The translations under genes were made by a program, and so were the position numbers. This document shows, in pieces, positions 41,671 to 51,119 of a DNA stretch of 64,000 nucleotides. The notes under the pieces are model-generated. The model did not search any database. It had not been told where the DNA came from and saw only the letters and a program-made list of their open reading frames with translations. Each line of letters begins with the position of its first letter. The stretch's first letter is position 1. Source of the stretch: Angomonas deanei (Eukaryota > Euglenozoa > Kinetoplastea > Trypanosomatida > Trypanosomatidae); contig LR877148.1 in NCBI GenBank assembly GCA_903995115.1, forward strand, positions 994,501-1,058,500. Reading direction: 5' to 3'.

Positions 41671-42960
41671 CTAATTCGGCCCGTGACGCTTCGACGACCA
41701 CCGTGTCACCTTCGTTCCTAACAAACGACGGTACGTGCTAGGGAAGTCCGGGGCACCAGACTTGATATCCATCTTAAGAAACATGCCAGAGAACTTCCGG
41801 ACGAAGCGCTCCCGCTCCTGCGCCCTGGCGGCCTCGGGCTGTTCCATCTTGAACTTGGCGAGACGCTCATAGTACACCGCCTGCTGCGACAGCTGCTTCT
41901 TCTCATTCTCCTGGAGGGGGCGGGTGTAGGAGAGGCCAAGGTCGCGCGCCACCTCGGAGCGGGATCGACCCGTCTCCACGCAACCATTCAGCCCGCGGGG
42001 GTCGAGGACGTCGGGGAGGTTGGTGGAGATCCCTAAACCGGCATTCCAGTCGTGCTTCCAGTAGGCGCCCTGGCGGTACGTCACGAGGCTAGGTGGCTGC
42101 AGGACGTCCTGTATATCGTGGTCCCGAATGATCTCCCAGTAGCGCTTGAAGTCGACCTTCCGCAGCCGACGCAGGGTGAGGTTCAGACTATTCTCGGCGT
42201 GCGCTAAAAAGGTTTTCATGAGGTTGTTGTGGGGGTTGGTGAGCAAGTGGTTCCGCATGACCCGCACCTTGAGCGCCCGCTTCACCGCGAGCACAGCGTG
42301 GCTGGTGGTGTCAAAGTCGTGCTCCGCGTAACGCTCCATGTACATAGCCTCCTGGGCGAACTGCTTCTCCTGGATGGTCATCATCCCCTGCGAGACGGCC
42401 TTCTTCATGTTCTCATTGTAGCCTTCTAACATTTCCTGTGGAATACTGAAGCGGCGCTCGTAGGCGTGGCGGCGGGTGGGGTACTTCTTGTACCAGAAGG
42501 GGAACCCTTTCGGCTGTCCATCCAGCTGACGGAGCGCCGTGGCTAGCATGGGGTGCTCCTTCTCAAATTTGGTGTCACGCGACGCGGGGATGCTCACACC
42601 GTAGAGCATTCTCTCCTGTCGCTTCTTCTGCACCGGGGTGAGGTCACTATACACGGCACCGTGCACATTCTTCAGCGCCCGGCGGGACGGCATGTACGGG
42701 GTGGGTGGCTCCGGGTTCTTGCGCCACGGGTACCACAGCCAGATGGCCGGGTGCTCCATCTCCTCTATCGTTTCCTTGAGGGCGCTATGGGAGCGGGTAC
42801 GAAACTTACCCCGACCCTTCACTACATCGCCGTCTACCGTCTCAATGTTGATCTTTTTTGCCTTGTTAAAGTTGCTGACTTTGGTGAATTGGGTTTTGAG
42901 ATCCGGGGTCTTGTTCGACCGACGGTTCGGTGCACATTTGGCTAGGTTGCGAACCAGCAT
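41671..42960 (-). CDS. Mitochondrial ribosomal protein uS15-like with long extensions
   Basis: A 429-residue protein. A region at about residues 210-290 resembles ribosomal S15: FDTTSHAVLAVKRALKVRVM, HLLTNPHNNLMKTFLAHAEN, and SLNLTLRRLRKVDFKRYWEI followed by RDHD. This matches the helical S15 core ending in the LKKKDVERYREL-type segment. Long basic N- and C-terminal extensions are typical of kinetoplastid mitoribosomal proteins, and MLVRNLAKCAPNRRSNKTP could be a presequence. The assignment to uS15m rests on motif order, without an alignment score. Confidence 0.75.
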   Translation of the reverse strand: MLVRNLAKCAPNRRSNKTPDLKTQFTKVSNFNKAKKINIETVDGDVVKGRGKFRTRSHSALKETIEEMEHPAIWLWYPWRKNPEPPTPYMPSRRALKNVHGAVYSDLTPVQKKRQERMLYGVSIPASRDTKFEKEHPMLATALRQLDGQPKGFPFWYKKYPTRRHAYERRFSIPQEMLEGYNENMKKAVSQGMMTIQEKQFAQEAMYMERYAEHDFDTTSHAVLAVKRALKVRVMRNHLLTNPHNNLMKTFLAHAENSLNLTLRRLRKVDFKRYWEIIRDHDIQDVLQPPSLVTYRQGAYWKHDWNAGLGISTNLPDVLDPRGLNGCVETGRSRSEVARDLGLSYTRPLQENEKKQLSQQAVYYERLAKFKMEQPEAARAQERERFVRKFSGMFLKMDIKSGAPDFPSTYRRLLGTKVTRWSSKRHGPN

Positions 42961-43003
42961 GGTGACCTGTGTGTACTATACTTCTACTTTTCCTACTATT
43001 GAG

Positions 43004-44482
43004 CTAGGGGGTAAAAAAGAAAAAGAAAAAAAATATCCAAACCGATTTAGTCAACAATATTAAAAGAAGCACAGAATACAGCAAAAAGAACAATTCTCGG
43101 ATATAATAATAATAATTGCAGACGTCGTTATTTTTTTGGCCCTGCCGTTCGCGAATTTCGGTTGAACTGACATCAATGCGAAAATCGGATTCGGGAATCG
43201 ATATAAACATGTCCCGCAGCTCCGTCGGGATCGTGAGCGACGACAAGTCCTCCCAGGTGCCCTTCTCCCTCTCTCCGTCTGCGGTAGCGCTAGCCGATAA
43301 CTTTCGGCCAGCCACAATAAAGAAGTTCTTGTTCTTTTTGATTTCCAACAAGGCCGCCAGCATCTCCTCCTGCGTTCCTCCACCGTAGTACTTTGGATCG
43401 AGCACTCGCTTCGCCGTGTCCATCCCAATAATAAACCCATACCCCGGGAACACGGCGGACTTCTCCACGAAGAGGGTGGCCGACGTGATGGCCGCCCGCC
43501 CCCCTCGTTGGATAAACTGTCCTAACCGCACTTTCAGCTGGTCCACGTCAATGGCCCCTTTATCGACGACCCGCACCGCCATCTCGTAGGTGACCCGTGC
43601 TGGTTTACCTAACCGCTCCTCCGCCACCTTGGTGGCCGCCCTCGCCAGCTCCGTGTGACCGTAGTGTAAGGGGTTGAAGGAACCGGGATAAAGTAGGTTG
43701 ACCCGCTCCACGTCGTCACTCTCCTTCTCGGGGTGGTACGGGTCGTACGGGATGCGTACATCACCTTTACTGTTCCACAGGATGGCGGGCACCTTGCCGT
43801 GCAACACCAACGGAATGGGGAACTCACTGTCGTGGGTGAACACCGTCACACTACTCTCTACTGGACAGTACAGGCTGGGGAGCACAAATTCCTTCTGACG
43901 GTTCACTTCAGGCACAAATTGGGATAGTTTTTGCAAATCCCTGTCGCAGTTCATCGTAGCAAAAATATCCGCCACACAGTGAAGGGAGAATAACAAGACT
44001 TCGATTTCTTGTTTTTCTCTCTCCCACTCCTTTGGCAGCACCACATGATAGTCGTGCACGACGACCCCTTCCATCCCTTTTTTCTTCGTCCACGCGGAGA
44101 GAAACACTTGTGAGACGCCCATCCGCTCTCTGGAGGTGGTGAGGGCGCTCGTGATACCGATACCGACTAGATAGGCGTTCCTTTCTTCCTGCGCCGCGCC
44201 CGTTTGTCCCCGGTTTAGGCAGGACACACTCTCACGATAGGCGCGTTGTGCTAGCTGTCTCGAAATGGCCGCGGACACAAAGTGCTTGGGCACGTAGTCC
44301 AGCACCTTCTCCGTGGCGAACGCGTTGTACAGGGTTTCCCCGTGAATCAGTGTATTGCTGCACCCAGGGACAGTCGACAGCAATTGAATCAGACCCGTGC
44401 CGCTGCCACACACCTTGATGGACAGCAGTCCTGGCATGGAGTGGAAGGCACTAATGAGCGGTTTGTATTTGTCAATGAACAT
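43004..44482 (-). CDS. CinA-like domain fused to NadD-type nucleotidylyltransferase
   Basis: The N-terminal about 130 residues resemble the CinA C-terminal domain (NMN deamidase fold): SIKVCGSGTGLIQLLSTVPG, CSNTLIHGETLYNAF and YLVGIGITSALTT. The usual AESCTGG is altered to CGSGTGL, so deamidase activity is doubtful. The C-terminal half is a nucleotidylyltransferase with VNLLYPGSFNPLHYGHTELA (HxGH-type motif), GFIIGMDTAKRVLDPKYYGG and the SSTEIRER motif. A similar two-part architecture is known in plants and other eukaryotes. The last about 40 residues are Y/L/F-rich and look like read-through. One more A in the A7 run at 43131-43137 would give a stop at 43128. Confidence 0.8.
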   Translation of the reverse strand: MFIDKYKPLISAFHSMPGLLSIKVCGSGTGLIQLLSTVPGCSNTLIHGETLYNAFATEKVLDYVPKHFVSAAISRQLAQRAYRESVSCLNRGQTGAAQEERNAYLVGIGITSALTTSRERMGVSQVFLSAWTKKKGMEGVVVHDYHVVLPKEWEREKQEIEVLLFSLHCVADIFATMNCDRDLQKLSQFVPEVNRQKEFVLPSLYCPVESSVTVFTHDSEFPIPLVLHGKVPAILWNSKGDVRIPYDPYHPEKESDDVERVNLLYPGSFNPLHYGHTELARAATKVAEERLGKPARVTYEMAVRVVDKGAIDVDQLKVRLGQFIQRGGRAAITSATLFVEKSAVFPGYGFIIGMDTAKRVLDPKYYGGGTQEEMLAALLEIKKNKNFFIVAGRKLSASATADGEREKGTWEDLSSLTIPTELRDMFISIPESDFRIDVSSTEIRERQGQKNNDVCNYYYYIRELFFLLYSVLLLILLTKSVWIFFFFFFFTP

Positions 44483-44627
44483 TTTTCTTTTTTAGCAGCT
44501 CTTCATTAGATAAAAAAGATAGATAGAGGGTGTGTTACTAGTAAGGCAAAGTAATCAGGGAGATTTTCCTATCGCCACATATCAATGATTATAACCAAAC
44601 GAATCCTTATCTTTCCTTTCCCTTCTC

Positions 44628-44834
44628 TTATCGAGTGGAGTACTCCGAAGGAAAAGAGCGCTTCGTGTATAATATTTTGACGTCCGTTCCGTTAATTCGG
44701 CAGTGCGGACACTGAAACGGGATCGCATTCAGCGACGGTCTAGGGTAGGCGACTGGACGGAGGCACGTCGCACAGACACACTCCATCGGTGTCTCCTGTG
44801 GTGCAGGTGCTGCTGCCTCTGCTGGTTTGCTCAT
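44628..44834 (-). CDS. RPB12-like zinc-ribbon small protein, copy 1
   Basis: A 68-residue protein with one zinc ribbon: VCATCLRPVAYPR then FQCPHCRINGTDV. It ends KILYTKRSFPSEYSTR. The spacing of the two CxxC knuckles and the basic, aromatic end resemble RPB12 (ABC10-alpha), the shared small subunit of RNA polymerases I, II and III. It sits next to a second, similar gene, and the endings correspond (YTKRSFPSEYST against YKIRTVPTTYDT). A diverged paralogue with a separate role is possible. Confidence 0.6.
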   Translation of the reverse strand: MSKPAEAAAPAPQETPMECVCATCLRPVAYPRPSLNAIPFQCPHCRINGTDVKILYTKRSFPSEYSTR

Positions 44835-45025
44835 TGCGTGCTACGGTTCAACCTATACTAGAATGTAAAAAAAAAAAAAAAGAGGTCATTGAAAGTAATA
44901 AGTAAAGTTACAGATTAACTAGACGACGTACAATGGTGAATATCAAACGAATAAATACACGGATAACGATGGAACCATTATTATTATTTTTTTATATATA
45001 TATATACACAAATGCATGTATTTTG

Positions 45026-45277
45026 TTAAATAGTGTCGTACGTGGTGGGTACCGTGCGAATCTTGTAGAACACCGTCGAGGAGCCGGTGAGGTGCTGACA
45101 GGAAGGGCACTGCAACTCACCGCGGGAGGCTAAGCGCACGGTGCCGGTGCAGTTGGCGCAGTAGTAGATGGCGCCCGTGTCCTCCTCCTCGTCTATTGGG
45201 TTATAGTAGTCCATGCTGCCCACCGTCGCGCGCGTCATCTCGTCCACCTTCGGCTCTTCCTTAATATCGTGACTCAT
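45026..45277 (-). CDS. RPB12-like zinc-ribbon small protein, copy 2
   Basis: An 83-residue protein. After an acidic N-terminus comes IYYCANCTGTVRLASRGELQ then CPSCQHL, a close match to the RPB12 pattern (Y-x-CAxC, then R/x-CxxCGHR). It ends VFYKIRTVPTTYDTI, where RPB12 has the conserved RT-rich C-terminus. It is the better RPB12 candidate of the tandem pair. Confidence 0.68.
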   Translation of the reverse strand: MSHDIKEEPKVDEMTRATVGSMDYYNPIDEEEDTGAIYYCANCTGTVRLASRGELQCPSCQHLTGSSTVFYKIRTVPTTYDTI

Positions 45278-45465
45278 TGCTTTTTCTTTTCGAGAGAAAT
45301 AGTTTTCACGCTACACAGAATGAAAAGAGAGAAGAGTAATAAATCAGTCAATACACGTCCTGTTTAGCACAGTACGATGATTTTCCCTCTGACCGGTATT
45401 GCATCTGGTGAATTTTTTTTTTTTATATTAATGTGATACTATACAAATAAAAGCAAACCGCCGTT

Positions 45466-46998
45466 TCACGCGATCATTTTCCGAAGTGCGCTATCGAGCG
45501 ACGACCAAACCGGAACTTTCTTTTTTCGCATCGTACGGTATAACTGCACCGCGTAGCTGTTCAAGTTCTGTGTCAGCAGACCTTTTAGTAGCAAGTTGAG
45601 GGTTTGTGAACTGCCCTTTATCCTCCTTCGCTGCATATCTGCCAAGACCAGCTTCGTGTTCTCCCACAGGCCAGACTTTTCACATGCTAGAAGGAGTAGC
45701 GTGTACGTCTCCGCGTCGGGTACCACACTACCGTCCTTGACGACGCCCTCATAGAGCGAATAACAGGCGAGAGGGTCGGTGGAGAGCAGGAGGGTCTCCA
45801 GAGAGGCATTCAGCAGCGGTGTGGTCACTGGCACTTCCTTCACATTCCCCAGCAGGGCGACCGCCTCCTGCACGTAGCCACGCTCGTTGAGTCCTTTCAG
45901 CAGTGTCGTCAGCATATCGGCATCGGTGGAGATGTACAAGTGTGCGGTCGCGTCCACCCACCGTGCCACCGCCACCTTCATCGCATCGTTTACACGGCAA
46001 ATATCGAAAAAGGCGGCGTACGTACTTCGGGTGGGGAGCACCACAAACCGGTCGCAGTCCAAGTAGAGTCGATTCGCTAAGTGAAACACGTTCTTATCGG
46101 GGTTGGTGACCACCGCCAGGGTGGACATGAGGTGCTCAATCACGAGCGGTGTGGGGGCGACAAAGCACACCTTCAGGTGCTGATACAGCCGGCGCATCTC
46201 CTTGAGGAAAGGGACGTCGTGGATAGACGCGCAGGAGGCCTGCAGCAGTGGAGGTGTATCCTTCTGGTCGTGTGCCTCCAGTTGGGGTGACCGTTGCGCC
46301 GCCGCAGCCATGCGCTGTTGCAAACTCACTTGAGAGAAGAGTAACATGACATTCTCTGCCGTCTTCCGCTGGAGGGACAGTTTTTGTGTGTAAAATTGTT
46401 CTAACAGTAAAGCCACCTCATTCGCCTTTTCCAATGCTTTCATGGGAGAAGTCAATAGCTCATCCAATTGCCGCTCTTTTTTCAAATTTAATTGAGCCTG
46501 TTCGTCCAACAAGTAACGCTTCACCTTTTCCCGTTGATACTGCAGCTCCTCCCCGTTACCTCGCAGCGCGTACCGCTCCTTGCTAGAGGGGATGTATGTC
46601 TCCCCCACCGGTGCCGTGATGGTGGTCCGCTCAGTCAGCAGCCCAGTCTCCTCATCAATATAGGTGGTCGTCTCCGGCATTCCGTTCGGGACCTGATGAA
46701 GGTAGTCGGAGCTCGCCTTATATTCTGCCTCCGCCGTCGCGATAAAGTCTTTTGCCTCCGGGGACACTCCGCGATCAAAGAGGCCTATGTTTTCCCGCTT
46801 TACGGGGTACCCGAACCCTTTCTCGTTCTCCCTCCGTTCGTTGGTGTTGTCGACGTAGGTGTCCCTCAGGTCTGTGACGCCGGGTGGTTGGGTCAGTCGC
46901 TCTGTTGGGGGAATCATGCTACGGTGGACGAGGGTGCAGGACAGCCGTGCCACCTGCGTCCCAACCGCCCTCACCTGTGAAGACCGAAATCGCCACAT
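45466..46998 (-). CDS. Mitochondrial PPR-repeat protein
   Basis: About 510 residues from the ATG at 46998 (MWRFRSSQVRAVGTQVARLS), a typical basic presequence. The C-terminal half carries PPR-like helical hairpins, the clearest being VVPDAETYTLLLLACEKSGL and KGSSQTLNLLLKGLLTQNLN with YAVQLYRTMRKKKVPVW. The central region is a charged helical stretch. PPR proteins bind organellar RNA; in kinetoplastids many are mitoribosome or RNA-processing components. The target is unknown. Confidence 0.78.
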   Translation of the reverse strand: MWRFRSSQVRAVGTQVARLSCTLVHRSMIPPTERLTQPPGVTDLRDTYVDNTNERRENEKGFGYPVKRENIGLFDRGVSPEAKDFIATAEAEYKASSDYLHQVPNGMPETTTYIDEETGLLTERTTITAPVGETYIPSSKERYALRGNGEELQYQREKVKRYLLDEQAQLNLKKERQLDELLTSPMKALEKANEVALLLEQFYTQKLSLQRKTAENVMLLFSQVSLQQRMAAAAQRSPQLEAHDQKDTPPLLQASCASIHDVPFLKEMRRLYQHLKVCFVAPTPLVIEHLMSTLAVVTNPDKNVFHLANRLYLDCDRFVVLPTRSTYAAFFDICRVNDAMKVAVARWVDATAHLYISTDADMLTTLLKGLNERGYVQEAVALLGNVKEVPVTTPLLNASLETLLLSTDPLACYSLYEGVVKDGSVVPDAETYTLLLLACEKSGLWENTKLVLADMQRRRIKGSSQTLNLLLKGLLTQNLNSYAVQLYRTMRKKKVPVWSSLDSALRKMIA

Positions 46999-47146
46999 AC
47001 ACAAATGCTAAATGGAAAAAAGAAAGGAAGAGAGCGAGGTGTACGTACATCTATTATTATCCTGAACAAGTGCAAATGCATAAAATCACGAAAAGCACAC
47101 CAGCTTTTCAACTGGCCGACTATATATATACAAGAAAAGACAGCTC

Positions 47147-48655
47147 TTATAGATCCTCCGCTGCACTGAGTATCTGTGCCACCTCATGATAGGCAGACTC
47201 AATATTTCTAATTTCCACCCCAACATCTTGATACGTGGAGAGGAAGGCCCCCGCCTTTACTTTTAGCGCCGCCGACCGCAACAAGGGGAACAGCAGTCGC
47301 TGATTCAACTCTCGTACTTCATTCATCACCAGGACGCCTTCTATTTGCTCGTACAGTGAGGTCACAGGGGCATTCTTTAGCTTCTTGTAGTAGGCCGACA
47401 GTTTGCTAGGCGCCTGCACCGGAATCTCTTGTATCTCCGGTGGTGAATCCTTGTCTTGCTCCTCCTCCGTCTGGTCGTCCCAGCGGTCCTTGAAGACCCG
47501 CTGTTTGCCTCTCGGCACCTCCACCTCTCCTTTTTGTATCATGAAGCGTGCCATGGCAGACTGGGATAGGAGCGCCTCCACCGGCACCTGTGCCTTGCAG
47601 CCGGGCATGAAGTCTTTTGCTCCTTGGATAGGGTAGAAACAGCCTCGCAAGACTGATTTCTTGAAGGCCTCGTACGTCCGTTGAGGGGTGGGAACGAGGG
47701 ACAGGATGTTATTGCCACCCGTGATGCGTGGGATGCGAGGCGCGCAGTGCTCGACGAGGAGTCCCACCGACCCGGCGCCGCTGACACCAAACCCAAAGAC
47801 CGGCAGTAACGTGGAGATGAGAATCTCATTCGCCTCCTTGAACGTCGACGCACGCGTCACGAGGGTGGAGCTACTGCTGCCGCGCTTCTCATTACCGGAG
47901 GTCATGGCATCGTCGTTACGCAACAGGATGACGGCGTCCGTCTGTTTCTGAAGCACATTCAATGTGAGAGAGGCGTTGATGCCCTGTGTGCACATCTCGC
48001 CCAGTGACTGCGGGGCCACCGTGACGGAGAGCAGATACCGTGCGCGTCGCTTCTCAAACATCATTCCATCTAGCCCATCCATTCGGGCCATTTTATCCTC
48101 ATACACCTCGTCTACCCGAACCCCTTCCGGCGGTTCAATGAAGTAGAGGCGTATCTTTTCTGCTAACCGGGACGCCACCCCACTGCCGGTGCCACCGACC
48201 AGACTATGCATGACGATAATCGCCTCAAACTCTTCCGCGTCGGAGGTGCGCCTCGTCTCCATGTAGATGGCCTGCAGCGCTCGCTTGATTAGATTGTCAT
48301 CGGACTCTCGTTGACCGCGATGAAGGTTGGCGAAGGCGCGGTCTTTGCCGACGGACCTGGCCTCACTACGTTTGCTATGCTCTACATTAATACCGTAATA
48401 CCCCAAGGCCCAGTTGTTACCTCGTCCAGACTGACCAAAGACCACATTGTCCGGTCGGATAAGTTCCTTCTGTCGACGGGCGAATCCCTCGACCACTTTG
48501 GGCTCCGAGTCTACTAGCACAAAGCGTGCCTTGCGTTCGCTATGGAAGAAGGGAGATGGCACCTTACCCTTGTCGGTAATAACGGCTAGTTGGGAGAGCA
48601 GTTCATCGCCCAGCTGATTGCCACACTGTCCTACTAGCACACAGACGATGGCCAT
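47147..48655 (-). CDS. Delta/zeta-type tubulin
   Basis: A 502-residue divergent tubulin. The GTPase features are present: VLVGQCGNQLGDELL at the N-terminus, LVDSEPKVVEGF, GRGNNWALGYYG, and the T4 signature VGGTGSG. QGINASLTLNVLQKQTDAVI also fits. Residues ARFVLVDSEPKV and GNNWALGY are most like delta tubulin, with zeta as the alternative. Both are lost in organisms without triplet basal bodies and are kept in flagellates. Loops are longer than in alpha or beta tubulin. Its neighbours are two TMEM231 genes, also ciliary. Confidence 0.83.
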   Translation of the reverse strand: MAIVCVLVGQCGNQLGDELLSQLAVITDKGKVPSPFFHSERKARFVLVDSEPKVVEGFARRQKELIRPDNVVFGQSGRGNNWALGYYGINVEHSKRSEARSVGKDRAFANLHRGQRESDDNLIKRALQAIYMETRRTSDAEEFEAIIVMHSLVGGTGSGVASRLAEKIRLYFIEPPEGVRVDEVYEDKMARMDGLDGMMFEKRRARYLLSVTVAPQSLGEMCTQGINASLTLNVLQKQTDAVILLRNDDAMTSGNEKRGSSSSTLVTRASTFKEANEILISTLLPVFGFGVSGAGSVGLLVEHCAPRIPRITGGNNILSLVPTPQRTYEAFKKSVLRGCFYPIQGAKDFMPGCKAQVPVEALLSQSAMARFMIQKGEVEVPRGKQRVFKDRWDDQTEEEQDKDSPPEIQEIPVQAPSKLSAYYKKLKNAPVTSLYEQIEGVLVMNEVRELNQRLLFPLLRSAALKVKAGAFLSTYQDVGVEIRNIESAYHEVAQILSAAEDL

Positions 48656-48853
48656 TGAAATATAATAAGAATACTAAGTAAAAATACTAGATACCAAAAG
48701 AATAAGGGGATGAGAAAGAAAAGATACCGGACGGGAGGTCCTTTCTGTTTCACAACAACCCTTAAAGTGGATAATATGCACCCAAAACTGAAACAAAACC
48801 GATAGGAATTATCCTACAGGAAAAAGCGTATATATGGATCTGTATGTATGTGT

Positions 48854-49846
48854 CTATGCGTTTATTTCATTCACCCCGTCCTTCGCATTGGTGGCTATAA
48901 TACCTCTGGTGACGAATACCTCCCTAATTTTCCACACTGCCCACTGAATGAGGAAACCAACCACAAAGTATTGTATAAGAACCCATTTGAGTGCCTCCGC
49001 GTCGGTCGGTTTGTAGTAAATGACGGCGTTTTGGATTCGCATTTGCATATTCCATGTGAAGGAGTTCACGAGGCCTAAATCTGGAAAGCCGTACTTATCT
49101 TTCATGAGAGAGAAACCACCGGCCGCCTCCTCGTACACCCGTAAGAGAGCGGTGTGGGATTGATTGGTGTAGAACCGCGAAAAGTACTCTAAGTTCATGA
49201 GCGGGGAGGGCTCCTTCAGCAGTGTTAGGGCGCTGGTGGTCGCCTTGTACACCCCTCTGCCTATAATGCGGCCAGTGGCGTAAAAGTTGAGGTCCGCCCG
49301 TGTGACCGCACAGACGGGACTCCCTGCTATCTCCTCCGCGGTGCGGGTAAACGTAAACAGCGGGGCGGCGTACAACTCGATCGTCGCCAAGTAGTGCTTC
49401 ACGTGATACTTCAACTCTGGCATAAAGACGACCTTTTCTATGGAATCCACTCCGCCGTAAGGACTCGTAAGATTGCTGGGGAAGGAGACAGTGAAGGAGA
49501 GGAGGTCGTTCTTCCCGTCCTCCTCCTGTTGGTCCGCCATCAGGGAAAAGAAGGGAAATAGCTCTAACGGGGTGCCAGTCAGGAACTGATCGTTAAAGTC
49601 CGACGAGGTAGTCCACAGATACTCCGACCCTAGCGTCGTGGAGACCCGCAGCACCCCTCTCCCTGTGAAGTTGACGTTTGGCTTCTGATAAAAGTAGTTA
49701 TCCTCTAACCAAAAGTTATCCATAAACCACCCAATCACAAATGGAAGTCCGCCGATGGCTAAGAGACAGATCAGAAAGAAGAGCGAGCTCCACAGGCTAC
49801 CCGGCATGTACACCCGCTTGTAGTGGGCCTGAAATAACGGGAACAT
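48854..49846 (-). CDS. TMEM231-like ciliary transition-zone protein, copy A
   Basis: A 330-residue protein with one membrane segment at each end (LWSSLFFLICLLAIGGLPFV and WVLIQYFVVGFLIQWAVWKI), as in human TMEM231 (316). Shared features: a short N-terminal cytosolic stretch with HYKRVYMPG, FWLEDNYFYQKPNVNFTG after TM1, the GKNDLLSFTVSFP segment (human DGKTDMLHFKLELP), and the aromatic WVLIQYF before the last TM. TMEM231 is part of the MKS module that gates proteins into the cilium. Confidence 0.82.
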   Translation of the reverse strand: MFPLFQAHYKRVYMPGSLWSSLFFLICLLAIGGLPFVIGWFMDNFWLEDNYFYQKPNVNFTGRGVLRVSTTLGSEYLWTTSSDFNDQFLTGTPLELFPFFSLMADQQEEDGKNDLLSFTVSFPSNLTSPYGGVDSIEKVVFMPELKYHVKHYLATIELYAAPLFTFTRTAEEIAGSPVCAVTRADLNFYATGRIIGRGVYKATTSALTLLKEPSPLMNLEYFSRFYTNQSHTALLRVYEEAAGGFSLMKDKYGFPDLGLVNSFTWNMQMRIQNAVIYYKPTDAEALKWVLIQYFVVGFLIQWAVWKIREVFVTRGIIATNAKDGVNEINA

Positions 49847-50063
49847 CGAGGGCAGATTCTTCTATAGTGTAGTACTGTATACTGTTCTTTGAATTCAATG
49901 TACTTTTCTGGATAAAGAAGAAGAGGGAGAACAAAACGAATTGCAATGCAAATGAGTCAGCAAGATAAAGTCATATCCGTAAACTCACCCCATAGTAATG
50001 ATAGTACATTCTTCAACAAGCATTTTGTTGTCTATGGTTTCACATCTATATATATTATACGGT

Positions 50064-51119
50064 TTATATTTTTCTGGCGTGGTAGATCGCCGAAACATCT
50101 AGCAGCCCCAGCACCACGATAAAACCTCTAATTTTCCACATCACCCACTGAATCACGTAGGCGATAATAAAGTATTGTATCCAACCCCACTTGAGCACCT
50201 CCCGGTAGGACGGAACGTACTGCACCACCGCCGGGGTCGCCCGCAGCTTCACCCGCCACGTGAAGGAGTTGAGGAGGTCGAGGTCTCTATCCGGCTGTTC
50301 CAGCAGCTCCAGTCCACCCGCCGACTGCAGCCGCGTCCGCGTGACGAGGGATTGGTTGCGACTGGTGTAATACTGCGCGAAATAGGGTAAGTCGTACAAG
50401 TCCGCCGCCTGCTTCGCCTTCTGCAGGAAGGGACTGTCGGTGTAGGTGTTGGTGTAGTGCACGTAAGGGGAGTTGATGAGACGGTTGGTGCTGTGGAACT
50501 GTAAATCGGCCTCCGTCACCGCACACGTCGGCCCCGAGCTGTACGAGACGGTGGTGTTGTCTATTCGTGTACTGTAGGTGTTGGGGGTCCGCTTGAACAG
50601 CAACAGTGGCGCTGCTGTCATATTCAACTTTATCTTTTGACTGTGAATAGTGTAAATGAACTCTGGAAGAAACGACGCCTCCTTGATGCTATCCAACACC
50701 TGGTTCGCTGGGATGCCAGTCGTGTAGACGTACTCCTCATTGTACAGCGGACTGCCAAGATCATTGATGGGAACTGTAATGAGAAACTCAAAGTCATCGC
50801 CGCTGCGGGTGACGGAAAAGAGTGGTAATATCTCCATCGAAGTTCCCTCCACAAATTGGGTATTGAAGTCGGTGGAAGTGGTCCACAGGTACTCCTTCCG
50901 CAGAACGGTGGAGACCCGCACCGCCGCCCTGCCGGTGAACGTAATCTCTGGTTTGTGATAAAAGTAGTTATTCTCGATCCAAAAGTTCTGCATCGCTAGT
51001 CCAATCACGAATGGGAGCACGATGACTATGAGGAGACACAAAATGTAAAAGATCCACGCCGTCAGACCTTTCGGCACATACCGCACTTTGTAGTGCTGAT
51101 GAAACAGTGCGATTTGCAT
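50064..51119 (-). CDS. TMEM231-like ciliary transition-zone protein, copy B
   Basis: A 351-residue paralogue of the gene at 48854-49846. The same frame of motifs is present: HYKVRYVPKG, TM1 (LTAWIFYILCLLIVIVLPFV), FWIENNYFYHKPEITFTGRA, EYLWTTSTDFNTQFVEGT, SGPTCAVTEADLQFHSTNR and the final TM (WGWIQYFIIAYVIQWVMWKI). Its luminal or extracellular part is longer and lacks the clear GKxDxL segment of copy A. Tandem arrangement suggests a local duplication. Confidence 0.82.
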   Translation of the reverse strand: MQIALFHQHYKVRYVPKGLTAWIFYILCLLIVIVLPFVIGLAMQNFWIENNYFYHKPEITFTGRAAVRVSTVLRKEYLWTTSTDFNTQFVEGTSMEILPLFSVTRSGDDFEFLITVPINDLGSPLYNEEYVYTTGIPANQVLDSIKEASFLPEFIYTIHSQKIKLNMTAAPLLLFKRTPNTYSTRIDNTTVSYSSGPTCAVTEADLQFHSTNRLINSPYVHYTNTYTDSPFLQKAKQAADLYDLPYFAQYYTSRNQSLVTRTRLQSAGGLELLEQPDRDLDLLNSFTWRVKLRATPAVVQYVPSYREVLKWGWIQYFIIAYVIQWVMWKIRGFIVVLGLLDVSAIYHARKI

